Shown here piece by piece: positions 36,263 to 47,029 of a stretch of DNA of 64,000 nucleotides. A program made the position numbers and the translations under genes. Source of the DNA: Anaerolineales bacterium (GTDB taxonomy: Bacteria; Chloroflexota; Anaerolineae; Anaerolineales; Villigracilaceae); assembly GCA_016932715.1 (NCBI GenBank), contig JAFGCG010000028.1:1-64000 (forward strand), written 5' to 3'. Within the stretch, counting starts at the first letter, position 1. The number at the start of each line of letters is the position of its first letter. The notes under the pieces are model-generated. The model was not told where the DNA came from and did no database searches. It saw only the letters and a list, made by a program, of their open reading frames with translations.

Positions 36263-36624
36263 TTCGGATGATTCCTTTTGGACGTGTTGATGGATGAGAC
36301 AAAAATCGCAATCAACTCATCGGTTTCTTTTTGTAAATCTGCAATTTTGAGGGCAGGGACAATTTCACCTTCCGTCAGCAATTCCAGCCAATAAGCGGTT
36401 TCGTCGAGTTCTTTCAACGAGCCGCTCATCATATTCACAAAATCTGCCGGAGATTTTGCTCTGCAAGCCTCCCGGTACTGTGCTCCAACTGAAGTACCGC
36501 TTCGCAAAACTTGTTTTCCGATCACTTGCGCTTCCCCGGAGTGAGGCAGATTCTGATACAGATTAATAATCTGCAAGGCGAACTTCTTCGTTCTTACCCG
36601 CAAATCCGTTGCGTCGTGCGCCAT
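36259..36624 (-). CDS. Four-helix bundle protein (23S rRNA intervening-sequence / bAvd family)
   Basis: A 121-residue protein of the S23/bAvd-like four-helix family: VIGKQVLRSGTSVGAQYREA, followed by SPADFVNMMSGSLKELDETAYWLELL. These small basic proteins occur as free-standing genes or inside 23S rRNA intervening sequences; their role is unclear. It splits carA from carB and is flanked on both sides by heptanucleotide repeats, suggesting it was carried in with, or captured by, the repeat DNA. Confidence 0.88.
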   Translation of the reverse strand: MAHDATDLRVRTKKFALQIINLYQNLPHSGEAQVIGKQVLRSGTSVGAQYREACRAKSPADFVNMMSGSLKELDETAYWLELLTEGEIVPALKIADLQKETDELIAIFVSSINTSKRNHPK

Positions 36625-36642
36625 TACAAGCCTCCTTACTTA

Positions 36643-36698
36643 TCATTCTGCATTCATCATTCCGCATTTCTCATTCTGCATTCCTCATTCATCATTCC
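36643..36698. repeat. CATTCTGCATTC-type repeats overlapping the carA end
   Basis: Short tandem CATTCTG / CATTCAT / CATTCCG units. They encode the last residues of CarA ([12 protein letters not shown]). Confidence 0.7.
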
Positions 36699-37814
36699 GA
36701 AGAATTCCGCAAAGATATCATGCGCGTCATGCGGACCGGGCGAAGCTTCGGGATGGAACTGCACACTGAGCACAGGTTTGTTTTTCAGTCGAAACCCTTC
36801 CAGCGAATCGTCGTTCAAACTCTTGTGGGTAATTTCTACTTCGTTCAGGCTCAGATCGCCAACCGTGACACAGTAATTATGATTCTGCGAGGTGATCAGG
36901 ACTTCACCGGTTTGCAAATGACCTACGGGATGATTCCCGCCGTGATGGCCGAATTTGAGTCTGTGCGTATCTGCGCCGAGGGCCCGCCCGATCAACTGGT
37001 GACCGAGACAGATCCCGAAAATCGGCACGCCGCTTTCGATCAGTCCGCGGACCGCTTCGACCGCGTACGGCAATCCCGCCGGGTCGCCGGGACCATTGGA
37101 CAGAAAGATTCCATCCGGCTTCATCTCCAGCGCTTCAGCGGCTGTAGTATCCGCGGGGACAACGGTCACGTGCGCGCCATAGCTTGCCAGATGGCGTAGA
37201 ATGTTTTTCTTGATGCCGAAGTCATATGCAACGATGGACCATGGACGACTGACCACTGACGACTGATTACTGATTACTGGTTCTACCCACTTACTTCCTT
37301 CGTCATCCATCCAATGGTATAGCTCCTCACAGGTTACTTCCCTGACCATATCGCGCCCATCGAGTCCGGGCCATTCACGAGCCATAGCCAGCAATGTTTC
37401 CGCGGGTGTCCCCTTCGTGGAAAGCGCTGCCTTTTGTGTCCCGCCATCGCGCAGTCTGCGAGTCAGCCAGCGCGTGTCCACGCCGCTGATGCCAGGCACG
37501 TTGTGCTGAGCGAGCCAATCCGAAAGCGATGACGAAGCCCGCCAGTTCGACACGACCGGGCTCAACGAGCGGACCACCACCGCCGAAACCTGCGGGACAT
37601 CTGATTCGTAATCTTCGGTGTTGATGCCAACATTTCCAATATGGGACGCGGTAAACAGCACACCCTGTCCGTGATAGGACGGGTCGGTCAGGATCTCCTG
37701 ATATCCGGTCATGCTGGTATTGAAGACCAGCTCAAAGACAGCGTCAGTCTGCGCGCCAAAGGCTCGACCTTTGAGGATCGTTCCGTCCTGTAAAGCAAGC
37801 GTTGCGGGATTCAT
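36657..37814 (-). CDS. carA: Carbamoyl-phosphate synthase small (glutaminase) subunit
   Basis: A 385-residue glutaminase delivering ammonia to CarB. The class I amidotransferase triad is intact: cysteine in [11 protein letters not shown], histidine and glutamate in [12 protein letters not shown]. The segment [21 protein letters not shown] contains about 14 extra residues encoded by a 7-base tandem repeat (37236-37280) just before the DFGIK motif. The C-terminal [12 protein letters not shown] is also repeat-derived. Its start lies 2 bases from the gltD stop. Confidence 0.94.
   Translation of the reverse strand: MNPATLALQDGTILKGRAFGAQTDAVFELVFNTSMTGYQEILTDPSYHGQGVLFTASHIGNVGINTEDYESDVPQVSAVVVRSLSPVVSNWRASSSLSDWLAQHNVPGISGVDTRWLTRRLRDGGTQKAALSTKGTPAETLLAMAREWPGLDGRDMVREVTCEELYHWMDDEGSKWVEPVISNQSSVVSRPWSIVAYDFGIKKNILRHLASYGAHVTVVPADTTAAEALEMKPDGIFLSNGPGDPAGLPYAVEAVRGLIESGVPIFGICLGHQLIGRALGADTHRLKFGHHGGNHPVGHLQTGEVLITSQNHNYCVTVGDLSLNEVEITHKSLNDDSLEGFRLKNKPVLSVQFHPEASPGPHDAHDIFAEFFGMMNEECRMRNAE
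37236..37280. repeat. Heptanucleotide tandem repeat inside carA
   Basis: About 6.4 units of a TGACNAC-like heptamer (GGACCAT, GGACGAC, TGACCAC, TGACGAC, TGATTAC twice). The 45-base length keeps the frame. Confidence 0.8.
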
Positions 37815-37816
37815 GA

Positions 37817-39310
37817 TTATGGCAACACCGTTTCGCCCATCAGATAGCGATCACATTCGCGCGCAGCGCCGCGACCTTCGTTGATCGCCCAGACGACCAG
37901 GCTTTGTCCGCGCCGCATGTCACCCGCTGCAAAGACGCCGGGCAGGCTGGTGGCAAATTTGCCGTAGTCGGCTTTGACATTGCTGCGCCGATCACGCTCG
38001 ACGTTCAGTGATTCAAATATCGTATCCTCGGGACCCAGGAAGCCCATCGCCAGGAGGACCAACTGGGCGGGGCGAGTCTGTTCCGTGCCGGGAATCTCAC
38101 GTGGAGAGAAGCGTCCATTTTCATCCTTGACCCACTCGACCTGCACGATCTCAACTTCTTTGACGTTGCCCTTTTTATCGCCAATAAAGCGCCTGGCAGT
38201 CACAGAATACGTACGCGGGTCGCTGCCGTAGATGGCGTGAGCTTCCTCCTGCCCATAATCGACGGTGTAAACTTTTGGCCATTCGGGCCAGGGATTGTCC
38301 GGCTGGCGGGTATCCGGAGGCCGGTTGAGAATTTCGAGTTGGATCAGACTGCGGCAGTTGTGCCGCAAGGAAGTGCCGACGCAATCGGTGCCTGTATCCC
38401 CGCCGCCAATCACGACCACGTCCTTGCCCTCGGCAGAGATGAATGGATAACCAAAATTATTCTCGCCATGTCCATTCAGCAGATGCTGGGTATTGCCATG
38501 CAGAAACTCCATCGCAAAGTGAATACCCTTCAAGGCGCGTCCCTCCACAGGCAGGTCGCGCGGCTTGGTCGCGCCGCCGCACAACACCACCGCGTCGAAC
38601 TCGCTCAGCAATTTCTCAGCCGGATAATTCTTCCCAACCTCGGTCCCGGTCACAAACGTGACTCCTTCGGCAGCCATCAAGTCGACGCGGCGCTGGACAA
38701 CCTCTTTGTCGAGTTTCATATTGGGAATGCCGTAGATCAACAAGCCGCCGATGCGGTCCGCGCGCTCGAAAACGGTCACCCAGTGCCCGGCTTTGTTGAG
38801 CTGATCGGCGCAGGCCAGCCCGGCCGGACCGGATCCGACGATCGCCACTTTCTTCCCGGTACGAACGGCAGGCGGCGCCGGGACGATCCAGCCTTCGGCA
38901 AAGCCCCTTTCGATAATGGTTTTTTCGATGTTCTTGATCGTGACCGGAGGATCGTTGATCCCCAGCGTGCAGGAGGCTTCACATGGCGCCGGGCAGACCC
39001 GCCCGGTAAATTCAGGAAAGTTGTTGGTTTTAAGCAACCGGTCGAGCGCCTGCCGCCACAATCCGCGATAAACCAGATCATTCCACTCGGGGATCAGATT
39101 GTTGATCGGGCAGCCCGAAGCCATGCCGTTAAGAAGTACGCCGGTATGGCAGAATGGAATACCGCAATCCATACAGCGCGCCGCTTGAACTACTAATTTA
39201 TCATCAGGGAACTGCAGGTGAAACTCCTGCCAGTCTTTGATGCGTTCCTGCGGTGGACGGTCTGTCGGCAGTTCGCGCTGATACTCCATAAATCCTGTTG
39301 GTTTAGCCAT
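37817..39310 (-). CDS. gltD: Glutamate synthase small subunit
   Basis: A 497-residue NAD(P)H-oxidising subunit of glutamate synthase. The N-terminal cysteine-rich domain ([34 protein letters not shown]) binds two [4Fe-4S] clusters. FAD and NAD(P) Rossmann motifs follow ([26 protein letters not shown]). It sits downstream of gltB and upstream of carA, so the arginine operon also provides glutamate for ornithine and nitrogen for carbamoyl phosphate. Confidence 0.95.
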   Translation of the reverse strand: MAKPTGFMEYQRELPTDRPPQERIKDWQEFHLQFPDDKLVVQAARCMDCGIPFCHTGVLLNGMASGCPINNLIPEWNDLVYRGLWRQALDRLLKTNNFPEFTGRVCPAPCEASCTLGINDPPVTIKNIEKTIIERGFAEGWIVPAPPAVRTGKKVAIVGSGPAGLACADQLNKAGHWVTVFERADRIGGLLIYGIPNMKLDKEVVQRRVDLMAAEGVTFVTGTEVGKNYPAEKLLSEFDAVVLCGGATKPRDLPVEGRALKGIHFAMEFLHGNTQHLLNGHGENNFGYPFISAEGKDVVVIGGGDTGTDCVGTSLRHNCRSLIQLEILNRPPDTRQPDNPWPEWPKVYTVDYGQEEAHAIYGSDPRTYSVTARRFIGDKKGNVKEVEIVQVEWVKDENGRFSPREIPGTEQTRPAQLVLLAMGFLGPEDTIFESLNVERDRRSNVKADYGKFATSLPGVFAAGDMRRGQSLVVWAINEGRGAARECDRYLMGETVLP

Positions 39311-39351
39311 GACTCTTCTCCGTTTCTTTCTTCGCCTTGAACTCTCGACAG

Positions 39352-42300
39352 CTAGTTTCCACTGACGCGGGAAACATCGCTCTTGTTTAATTCAAAGGCA
39401 GCCATCAAAGCTTCTTCGCCGCTCAGCCCGCTGGATTCGACCTCCTTGAACGACTTGAGCATGCGCTCATAATCATTGGGTACGACGCGGACGAACCTGG
39501 ACAAGCATTCATCCCAATTCGCCAGGACGCGTTGTGCGAAGAGGCTTTGCGTGGCATCCAGATGGCGTCCCAGCATGGTTTGGACATAGCAGATTTCATC
39601 AGGCTCGGTCAGCTGCTGCAGACTGACCATGTCGGTGTTGCAGTGTGCCGGCATTTCACCTTTTTCGTCGAAGACATAAGCGATCCCGCCGGACATGCCC
39701 GCCGCAAAATTGCGTCCGATGCGGCCCAGCACGATCACGCGCCCACCGGTCATGTACTCACAGCCGTGATCGCCGACGCCTTCCACCACCGCTTCCATGC
39801 CGCTGTTGCGGACGCAAAAACGCTCACCCGCCCGGCCGCGAATGAACGCCACGCCGCTCGTCGCGCCGTAAAAGGCGACATTGCCGATGATGATGTTATC
39901 CTCCGCCACAAACGTCGAACCGGCAGGCGGGTATACGATGATCTTTCCACCTGACAAGCCTTTGCCGATGTAATCATTCGAGTCACCTTCCAGGATCAGG
40001 CTCAGACCCTTCGGGATGAACGCTCCAAAACTTTGACCGGCCGAGCCTTTGAAGGTCAGGCGGATCGTATCGTCGGGCAGACCGGCCGCGCCGTAGCAGC
40101 GCGTCACTTCACTGCCGAGGCGGACTCCCACCGTCCGATGAATGTTGCGAATCGGCACCTCCGCGCGGACCGGTTCTGCGCGTTCGAGCGCCGGTCGGCA
40201 AAGATCGAGCAGGACTTGCACGTCAAGTGTATTCTCCAGCCCATGGTCTTGTGGAACACGACGGGTTTGCGGAACATCCTCATCCTCGTCCATATCGGGC
40301 TGGTAAAACAGGTTTGAAAAATCGAGGGTCTTTGCTTTCCAATGCTGGATCGCATCGTTCATCGTCAGGCGGTCAGAGCGCCCAACCATCTCTTCCAGGG
40401 TGCGAAAGCCGAGCTGTGCCATCAGCTCACGCACTTCCTCGGCAATGAAACGCATGAAGTTGACCACATGCTGGGGATCGCCAGCGAAATTCCTGCGCAG
40501 CTCGGGGTTTTGCGTCGCCACACCGGTTGGACACGTATCGAGATGGCAAACGCGCATCATCACACAGCCAAGCGCCACCAGCGGTGCGGTGGCGAAGCCA
40601 AATTCCTCCGCACCCAATAAGGCAGCAACCACCACATCGCGTCCGGTTCGCAGCTGTCCATCGGTTTCGATCACTATGCGGTCGCGCAGATTATTGATGA
40701 GCAGGGTCTGATGAGCTTCTGCCAGGCCCAATTCCCAGGGCAAACCGGCGTGTCGGACGCTGCTCAGGGGTGAGGCGCCCGTACCACCGTCGTAACCGCT
40801 GATCAGCACAACATCGGCATGCGCCTTTGCCACACCGGCTGCAACGGTCCCAACACCGACCTCCGAAACAAGTTTCACGTTGATCCGTGCCTCGTGGTTG
40901 GCGTTCTTCAAATCGTGAATTAACTGCGCCAGGTCCTCGATCGAATAAATATCGTGATGGGGCGGCGGAGAGATCAACCCCACGCCGGGCGTTGAGTAAC
41001 GTACCCTGGCAATCCAGGGATAGACCTTGCGGCCCGGCAGTTGCCCGCCTTCGCCAGGTTTTGCGCCCTGTGCGATCTTGATCTGCAAGTCTGTGGCGTT
41101 GACGAGATATTCGCTGGTCACGCCGAAGCGCGCCGAAGCCACCTGTTTGATGGCGCTCTTTTTCGAGTCGCCGTTGGGCAGGAGCTTGTAACGTTCGGGA
41201 TCTTCACCGCCTTCCCCACTGTTGCTCCTGCCTCCAATGCGATTCATCGCAACGGCGAGGGCTTCGTGAGCCTCCTTGCTGATCGAGCCATAACTCATCG
41301 CACCGGTTTTGAAACGGCGCATGATGGATTCGGCCGATTCCACTTCGTCCAGCGGAATGGGACGGGCTGCAGGCTTGAATTCGAACAGGTTCCGCAGCGT
41401 GCCCATGTGTGCGTTCGCCTGGTTGATCAATGCCGAATATTCCTTGAATGTGGCATAACTGTCGGTGCGGACAGCCTGCTGCAATTTGTGGACAGTATCG
41501 GGATTGAACCCGTGATATTCGCCCTCACTGCGCCACTGATATTCACCGCCGGTTTGCAGATGTCGCGCCACCATCCGGTCGGGGTAGCCCTGGCGGTGAC
41601 GCATCTCCGCTTCCTGCGCGATGATCGCCAGGTCGATGCCGCCGATGCGCGAGGAAGTCCAGGTGAAGTATTTGTCGATCACGCTTTGATGAATGCCGAG
41701 CGCTTCGAAGATTTGCGCGCCGCAATAACTCTGAATGGACGAAATGCCCATCTTCGACAAGGTCTTGACGATCCCTTTCGTGGCAGCCTTCAGGAAATTC
41801 ATGACAGCCGCCTTGTGTTCAAGGTTCGTGAGCGCATTGCGAGTGATCAATTCGTCGAGTGTTTCGTACACGAGGTACGGATTGATCGCGGTCGCACCAT
41901 AGCCAATCAGGGCGGCAAAATGATGGATCTCGCGCGGCTCCCCGCTCTCCAAAAGCAGGCCGACCTGGGTACGCGTACCGCATCGGATCAGGTGGTGATG
42001 CAAACCTGAAACTGCCAGAAGCGCCGGAATGGGCACATGGTCGTGATCGATCCCGCGGTCGGAAAGAATGATCAGGTTGAATCCGCGCGCGATCGCGGCA
42101 TCGACCGCCTTGAACATCTCCTCGAGCGCCCGCTCCAGCCCCGGGCCGCCTGAACCGCGCGGAAACAGAATCGGCACGGTCATCACGGCAAAACCGGGGA
42201 CCTTGTCATGACGGATCTTTGCCAGGTCCTTGTTGGTCATCAGCGGATAATCCAGCCGGATTTGATGGCAGCTTTGCGGTGTCGGCTCGAGGATGTTGCT

Positions 42301-43983
42301 TTCGGCGCCCACCATGACTTCGGTGGAAATCACCAATTCCTCGCGCAGCGCATCGATCGGCGGATTCGTCACCTGGGCAAAGAGTTGTTTGAAGTAGTCG
42401 TACAGCAGCTTGGGTTTGTCGGAAAGGACTGCCAGTGCAGCGTCGTTTCCCATGGACCCGACAGGCTCGACCGCGTTCTGCGCCATCGGCATCAGGATCA
42501 TACTTAGATCCTCATCAGTGTAACCAAAGGCCTGCTGACGCTGCAGCACCGTCGCGAAGTCAGTCTGTGGAACCGGCACACCGTCTGCCTTGGGCAACTC
42601 CTCCAGCTTGATCTGGTACTTATTCAACCAGTCACGATAAGGATGTTCAGATGCCAATTTGTGCTTGATTTCGTCGTCACTGATGATGCGCCCCTCATTG
42701 GTATCCACCAGCAACATGAGGCCTGGTTTGAGACGCCCTTTGTGAACAACATTTTCGGGGGAGATGTCAATCACGCCAACTTCGGATGCCAAAATGATCT
42801 GTTCATCTTTGGTGATGTAGTAGCGGGCAGGACGAAGACCATTGCGATCGAGCGAGGCGCCGATCATGATCCCGTCACTGAAACACATCGCCGCCGGACC
42901 ATCCCAGGGCTCCGTCAGGTTGGCGTGATATTCGTAGAACGCGCGCTTATCATCTGGCATGTCCTTGTGTTTGGACCACGGTTCAGGAATCATCATCATC
43001 ATCGCGTGCGGCAGCGAACGCCCGGCCAGGGTCAGGAGTTCAACGCAGTTATCGAACATGGCGGTATCACTGCCGTCGGGCTGCGTGATCGGCAGCGCCT
43101 TCTTGAGCTCCGCGCCAAATACGGACGACTCCAGGAGGTTTTCCTGCGCGTGCAGCCAGTTGATGTTGCCGCGCAGGGTATTGATTTCCCCATTGTGCGA
43201 AACGTATCGATACGGGTGAGCGCGCTCCCAACTTGGAAATGTGTTCGTGCTAAAGCGGGAATGGACGATCGCCAGTGCGCTTTCCATGTCCGGTTCGGAC
43301 AGGTCGGGGAAGTATCCCCGCAGCTGGTCCGAAACCAGCATGCCTTTGTAAACCAGCGTCTTATAGGAGAGGCTTACCACATAAAAATATTTTCCACCTA
43401 CAAAGACGCCACCATAGCGAATTGCGTTTTCCGCGCGTTTGCGGATGAGATATAACCTGCGCTCGAAATCCATGTCGGTGACGATCTTCGGGTCGCGGCC
43501 GATGAAGACCATGCGCATTTTCGGCTCGGCGCGTTTGGCAGTGTCGCCCAAAGCGCTGTTATTCGTTTTCACCGTGCGCCAGCCCAGCACACGCTGGCCC
43601 TCAGAGGCAATGATCGCTTCAAAATGCATTTCGATGGCGCGCCGCTGGCTGGGATCAGGCGGCAAAAATATCATCCCGACGGCATACTTGCCCGGCTCCG
43701 GCAGGCTGAAACCGTGACGCTCCGCCTTCCTCTGCAAAAAGGCGTGCGGGACCTGGATCATGATCCCGGCCCCATCGCCTGTGTTCGGCTCGACGCCGCG
43801 CGCGCCGCGATGGGTCAGGTTGGTCAAAACCTCCAATCCCTGTTCGAGAATGCGGTGGGACTTTTTACCGTTAATATTGACCACCATGCCCACACCGCAG
43901 GCGTCATGCTCGAACTGCGGGTCGTACAGACCCTGCCTGGGCGGCATTCCAATTTGCTGCTGCTCCTCTTTACGTTTACGCAT
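39352..43983 (-). CDS. gltB: Glutamate synthase large subunit
   Basis: A protein of about 1543 residues that makes two glutamates from glutamine and 2-oxoglutarate. The N-terminal nucleophile cysteine lies in [12 protein letters not shown] near residue 29, after a short propeptide; the FMN-binding synthase domain contains [15 protein letters not shown]; the [3Fe-4S] ligands are in [20 protein letters not shown]-rich C-terminal repeats follow. ATG 43983 is chosen because AAAGGA is six bases upstream; an ATG three codons earlier abuts that site. It lies 15 bases after lysZ. Confidence 0.96.
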   Translation of the reverse strand: MRKRKEEQQQIGMPPRQGLYDPQFEHDACGVGMVVNINGKKSHRILEQGLEVLTNLTHRGARGVEPNTGDGAGIMIQVPHAFLQRKAERHGFSLPEPGKYAVGMIFLPPDPSQRRAIEMHFEAIIASEGQRVLGWRTVKTNNSALGDTAKRAEPKMRMVFIGRDPKIVTDMDFERRLYLIRKRAENAIRYGGVFVGGKYFYVVSLSYKTLVYKGMLVSDQLRGYFPDLSEPDMESALAIVHSRFSTNTFPSWERAHPYRYVSHNGEINTLRGNINWLHAQENLLESSVFGAELKKALPITQPDGSDTAMFDNCVELLTLAGRSLPHAMMMMIPEPWSKHKDMPDDKRAFYEYHANLTEPWDGPAAMCFSDGIMIGASLDRNGLRPARYYITKDEQIILASEVGVIDISPENVVHKGRLKPGLMLLVDTNEGRIISDDEIKHKLASEHPYRDWLNKYQIKLEELPKADGVPVPQTDFATVLQRQQAFGYTDEDLSMILMPMAQNAVEPVGSMGNDAALAVLSDKPKLLYDYFKQLFAQVTNPPIDALREELVISTEVMVGAESNILEPTPQSCHQIRLDYPLMTNKDLAKIRHDKVPGFAVMTVPILFPRGSGGPGLERALEEMFKAVDAAIARGFNLIILSDRGIDHDHVPIPALLAVSGLHHHLIRCGTRTQVGLLLESGEPREIHHFAALIGYGATAINPYLVYETLDELITRNALTNLEHKAAVMNFLKAATKGIVKTLSKMGISSIQSYCGAQIFEALGIHQSVIDKYFTWTSSRIGGIDLAIIAQEAEMRHRQGYPDRMVARHLQTGGEYQWRSEGEYHGFNPDTVHKLQQAVRTDSYATFKEYSALINQANAHMGTLRNLFEFKPAARPIPLDEVESAESIMRRFKTGAMSYGSISKEAHEALAVAMNRIGGRSNSGEGGEDPERYKLLPNGDSKKSAIKQVASARFGVTSEYLVNATDLQIKIAQGAKPGEGGQLPGRKVYPWIARVRYSTPGVGLISPPPHHDIYSIEDLAQLIHDLKNANHEARINVKLVSEVGVGTVAAGVAKAHADVVLISGYDGGTGASPLSSVRHAGLPWELGLAEAHQTLLINNLRDRIVIETDGQLRTGRDVVVAALLGAEEFGFATAPLVALGCVMMRVCHLDTCPTGVATQNPELRRNFAGDPQHVVNFMRFIAEEVRELMAQLGFRTLEEMVGRSDRLTMNDAIQHWKAKTLDFSNLFYQPDMDEDEDVPQTRRVPQDHGLENTLDVQVLLDLCRPALERAEPVRAEVPIRNIHRTVGVRLGSEVTRCYGAAGLPDDTIRLTFKGSAGQSFGAFIPKGLSLILEGDSNDYIGKGLSGGKIIVYPPAGSTFVAEDNIIIGNVAFYGATSGVAFIRGRAGERFCVRNSGMEAVVEGVGDHGCEYMTGGRVIVLGRIGRNFAAGMSGGIAYVFDEKGEMPAHCNTDMVSLQQLTEPDEICYVQTMLGRHLDATQSLFAQRVLANWDECLSRFVRVVPNDYERMLKSFKEVESSGLSGEEALMAAFELNKSDVSRVSGN

Positions 43984-43998
43984 ATAGACCATCCTTTG

Positions 43999-44820
43999 TT
44001 ATTCGATCACAGTGCCCCTCCCCGCTAATGCGGCTGAGATCGGTTTATCGATCCTGCCATCGGCAATGACTACGCGGCTCACACCACCTTTGAGCGCCTC
44101 CTCCGCTCCCAGGACTTTTTTCTTCATGCGGCCCTGCGCCGCGTCACTCGCCGCCGCAAGCTGACTCTGCGGCAGCTGCCGAATGAGGGTTGTCTCATCC
44201 GGGAAGTTCTTCATCAACCCGGGGACCGCCGTGAGCAGGATCAGCGCCTCAGCCTTGAGCGCGGACGCCACCATCGCCGCGGCGCGGTCCGCGTCCACGT
44301 TGAGCGCTTCGCCTTTTTCACTGACTGCCACGGGAGCAATCACGGGCAGATAACCGGCGTTCAACAACAAATGCAGCAAGTCACTGTTCACCGTTTCGAT
44401 CCTGCCTGTGTAATCGTCGCGGATAATTTTACGTTTTCCGTTCTCGACACTTTGAATGGAATCTTTACGTGCGGCTTGCATCAACCTGCCGTCCAGGCCG
44501 CACAACCCAAAGGCGTTGACCTCCAGCCTCTGCAACTGCTCCGTCAACAGCGAATTGACTTTGCCATTGACCGCCATCAGAAAAATCTCAAGCGTTTTGC
44601 GATCGGTGTAGCGCGACGTGTATCCCGAGGGCGAGGTAATCATCTTAGGTGGGGTTCCCAACCCCTCGCCCAACGCGTTCGCTTCTGCAGAGCCGCCATG
44701 CACAAGCACAAGTTTTCGTCCCTGCGTGAGTTGTTCGCAGACATCCCTGCAGATCGCGGAAAAGTCCAGGCCTTCCGTGCCGCCGAGTTTTACAACTGTG
44801 ATGGATGTTTGTTTTGTCAT
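43999..44820 (-). CDS. lysZ: [LysW]-aminoadipate / [LysW]-glutamate kinase
   Basis: A 273-residue amino-acid kinase of the ArgB/LysZ family that phosphorylates the side-chain carboxylate of the carrier-bound aminoadipate or glutamate. It shows VVKLGGTEG at the start, VLVHGGSAEANAL and NVDADRAAAMVASAL. As argC/lysY, an argX-type ligase and lysW lie directly upstream, it acts on LysW-bound substrates rather than N-acetylglutamate. The start is uncertain: ATG 44820 fits the family start (VVKLGG at residue 8), but the nearest AAGGAG overlaps the argC stop 50 bases upstream. Confidence 0.9.
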   Translation of the reverse strand: MTKQTSITVVKLGGTEGLDFSAICRDVCEQLTQGRKLVLVHGGSAEANALGEGLGTPPKMITSPSGYTSRYTDRKTLEIFLMAVNGKVNSLLTEQLQRLEVNAFGLCGLDGRLMQAARKDSIQSVENGKRKIIRDDYTGRIETVNSDLLHLLLNAGYLPVIAPVAVSEKGEALNVDADRAAAMVASALKAEALILLTAVPGLMKNFPDETTLIRQLPQSQLAAASDAAQGRMKKKVLGAEEALKGGVSRVVIADGRIDKPISAALAGRGTVIE

Positions 44821-44877
44821 AATGTTGCACTTGACCACTCGATAATTCGTGTTCCGAATATCGAGGCTCAAATCTCC

Positions 44878-45912
44878 TTAAATTGGATGCAATCCACTAA
44901 ACTCAAGCCCTGTGGTCTCCGCCCAGCCCATAATTAAATTGGTACATTGTACCGCAGAACCGGCTGCCCCTTTCATTAAATTATCGATTGCGCACATGGA
45001 CACGATGTGCCCACTGCTTTCATCCAATTCAAAACCCAGATCGGCGTAATTCGTTCCAGCCAGGATCTTCGGTTCCGGCACGCGATAAATGCCGCGTTGT
45101 TCTTTGACAATTCGCACAAACGGATTTTCATTCGCGACGAGGCGATAGGCTTTCCACAAATCTTTCGTGGCAACACCCGGCTTTACTTTGGCATGAGCTG
45201 TCGCCAGCACGCCGCGCACCAGATCCACGGCAGTCATGGTCAGCGAGACCTGCTGCACGCCCATTTCCTGAATCACTTCCGCAGTGTGACGATGACCGAA
45301 GGCAGAGAATGTCCGGATCACATTCGCGCGTTCCGCGTGATGCGACCCCGCGTTCCCCTCCGCGCCCGACTCCGACGATCCCACTTTGATCTCAATAAAA
45401 ACAGGAAACGACGTATCCAATAAATCCGCTTTGACAAGCGGCAGCAGCGCAAGGTTGCTCGCCGTGGCATTGCAGCCCACCCCACTGACATAATTTGCAT
45501 TTGCCAAATCTGCGCGATGCAATTCAGGCAACCCGTACACAAACTTACTCAACCACTCAGGTGCGGCATGTTTCTCGCCGTACCACTGCTCGTAAAATGC
45601 CGGATCGCGCAGGCGAAAATCCGCCGCCAGGTCGATGATCTTCGAACCGATCTTTGCATACTCTTCGATGTGATGCTGCGCCTGTCCATGTGGCTGCGCG
45701 AGAAAAAGGATGTCGACAGGCTCGAGCGTCGCGGCATCACTGAACTTGAGCTGCGTTTGCTTGCGCAGGTTCGGATGGACCTGGTATACGTATTCACCCA
45801 AATGCGAACGCGAGGTTGCCTGTTTTACTTCCACATGCGGATGGCTTAGCAGCAGCCGCAGCAACTCCCCGCCCCCGTAGCCTGATCCGCCGATGATGGA
45901 TGCGGTTGTCAT
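44878..45912 (-). CDS. argC: [LysW]-aminoadipyl/glutamyl-phosphate reductase
   Basis: A 344-residue reductase (ArgC/LysY) reducing the carrier-bound acyl phosphate to the semialdehyde with NADPH. It has the Rossmann start [17 protein letters not shown], the nucleophile cysteine in [12 protein letters not shown] and the histidine-bearing [26 protein letters not shown] resembles LysY-type proteins. It overlaps the argX-like stop (ATGA) and feeds lysJ. Confidence 0.93.
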   Translation of the reverse strand: MTTASIIGGSGYGGGELLRLLLSHPHVEVKQATSRSHLGEYVYQVHPNLRKQTQLKFSDAATLEPVDILFLAQPHGQAQHHIEEYAKIGSKIIDLAADFRLRDPAFYEQWYGEKHAAPEWLSKFVYGLPELHRADLANANYVSGVGCNATASNLALLPLVKADLLDTSFPVFIEIKVGSSESGAEGNAGSHHAERANVIRTFSAFGHRHTAEVIQEMGVQQVSLTMTAVDLVRGVLATAHAKVKPGVATKDLWKAYRLVANENPFVRIVKEQRGIYRVPEPKILAGTNYADLGFELDESSGHIVSMCAIDNLMKGAAGSAVQCTNLIMGWAETTGLEFSGLHPI

Positions 45913-46781
45913 TGAACATACTCCTTGCTTGCAACGTTGACAACATACTCGACAATCTCGCCCGCGATGTCGACGCCGCTTAAAGGCTGCATGGTATGAA
46001 ATTCCATCGTGTGATTGATCTCGTTGACGATCAAGCCCCGATCAGGGTGTTCGACCAGATCCACAGCCAGTACGCCGCCGCCGACGGAGGCGGCCGCCCG
46101 CAGGCTCAAGTCTTCGATCTCAGGCGTGATGGGACAAAGTTCGCCCTCGCCGCCGCGCGCCGTGTTCGTGATCCAATGCTCAGACTTGCGATACATGGCA
46201 GTGATCACATTCCCGCCGATCACGATCACGCGGATATCGCGTCCGGGCTTGTCAATATATTCCTGAATGTAAAACACGGAATGCTGTGCGGAACCAAGCG
46301 TTGCCTTGTGTTCCAGCACCGCCTCGGCTGCATCGCGGTCATTGACCTTTGCCAGCAGCCGACCCCACGAGCCAACCACCGGCTTGAGCACCACGGGATA
46401 ACCCATGGCTTCGATTGCCTCCAGCGCAGCTTCCGGTGTGAATGCGGTCGCGTTGTGTGGCTGTGGGATTCCATCGCGGGTGAACATTGCGCTGGTCATC
46501 AACTTATCCCCGCAAATTTCCGCCACCTGCGCGGTATTCACCGTGGGCACGCCGAACGCATTCAACAGCCGCAGCGCATACAGTCCGCTGTTGAAACTGA
46601 TGCTTCGTTCCAGCACGGCGTCATACTGCTGCCACACCTGGGGACAGTTCAAGTCAAAGTGGATCGCGCGGTCATCAAGCCGGTCATAATCGATGCCGCG
46701 TTTTTCCAGCGCGCCGAAAATCCACTTCTCTTCGACGCGCACACGTGAATACAACACGCCGATTTTGAGTCGTCTGTGCAT
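45909..46781 (-). CDS. LysX/ArgX family LysW ligase, probably glutamate-specific (ArgX)
   Basis: A 290-residue ATP-grasp ligase that joins the alpha-amino group of an amino acid to the C-terminal glutamate of LysW. ATP-grasp segments include [18 protein letters not shown] and [10 protein letters not shown], with metal ligands in [11 protein letters not shown] paralogue is encoded at 50574-51443. The loop after NHTMEF differs: [13 protein letters not shown] here and RNSITTTGVNIPA in the other. Because this copy is in the arginine-type operon beside argC and lysW, I assign it to glutamate (ornithine branch). GAGG precedes ATG. Confidence 0.85.
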   Translation of the reverse strand: MHRRLKIGVLYSRVRVEEKWIFGALEKRGIDYDRLDDRAIHFDLNCPQVWQQYDAVLERSISFNSGLYALRLLNAFGVPTVNTAQVAEICGDKLMTSAMFTRDGIPQPHNATAFTPEAALEAIEAMGYPVVLKPVVGSWGRLLAKVNDRDAAEAVLEHKATLGSAQHSVFYIQEYIDKPGRDIRVIVIGGNVITAMYRKSEHWITNTARGGEGELCPITPEIEDLSLRAAASVGGGVLAVDLVEHPDRGLIVNEINHTMEFHTMQPLSGVDIAGEIVEYVVNVASKEYVQ

Positions 46782-46796
46782 AAAACCTCACGAAAT

Positions 46797-46855
46797 GCAG
46801 AAGTCAGAATGCGGAATGCAGAATTATTCTGCACTCTGCATTCCGCATTCAACAT
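46797..46855. repeat. Hairpin-forming CAGAATGC/GCATTCTG repeat between lysW and argX-like gene
   Basis: CAGAAGTCAGAATGCGGAAT is followed after a few bases by the opposing ATTCTGCACTCTGCATTCCG. The arms can fold into a long imperfect hairpin. Same family as the carB heptamer. Confidence 0.6.
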
Positions 46856-47026
46856 TTACTCTCCCCAATCTTCCTGTTCCATGGGGGCAAGCTGGATCGT
46901 CGCGGGGTCGAGCGCGGTCACTTCCAGATCCACGCCGCAATCGGGGCAGACGATGATCTCTCCCACTTCGGTGTTTTCCGCCAGCGTAACTTCTGCAGCA
47001 CATTCAGGGCAAGTAACTGTAGACAT
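46856..47026 (-). CDS. lysW: LysW amino-group carrier protein
   Basis: A 56-residue acidic protein too short for many gene finders. It starts MSTVTCPECAAEV, has a second cysteine pair in CPDCGVDLEV (zinc-binding ribbon) and ends EDWGE. The EDWGE tail is the defining LysW feature: its terminal glutamate is linked to the alpha-amino group of aminoadipate or glutamate, protecting it and presenting it to LysZ, LysY, LysJ and LysK. AAAGGAG lies nine bases before ATG. It sits between argH and the argX-like ligase. Confidence 0.96.
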   Translation of the reverse strand: MSTVTCPECAAEVTLAENTEVGEIIVCPDCGVDLEVTALDPATIQLAPMEQEDWGE

Positions 47027-47029
47027 GAT

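Noticed and set aside
34640-36700. CRISPR array
   Set aside because: The tandem repeats are 7-base or 21-base units without spacers of constant length and lie within or at the ends of genes; no cas genes are present.
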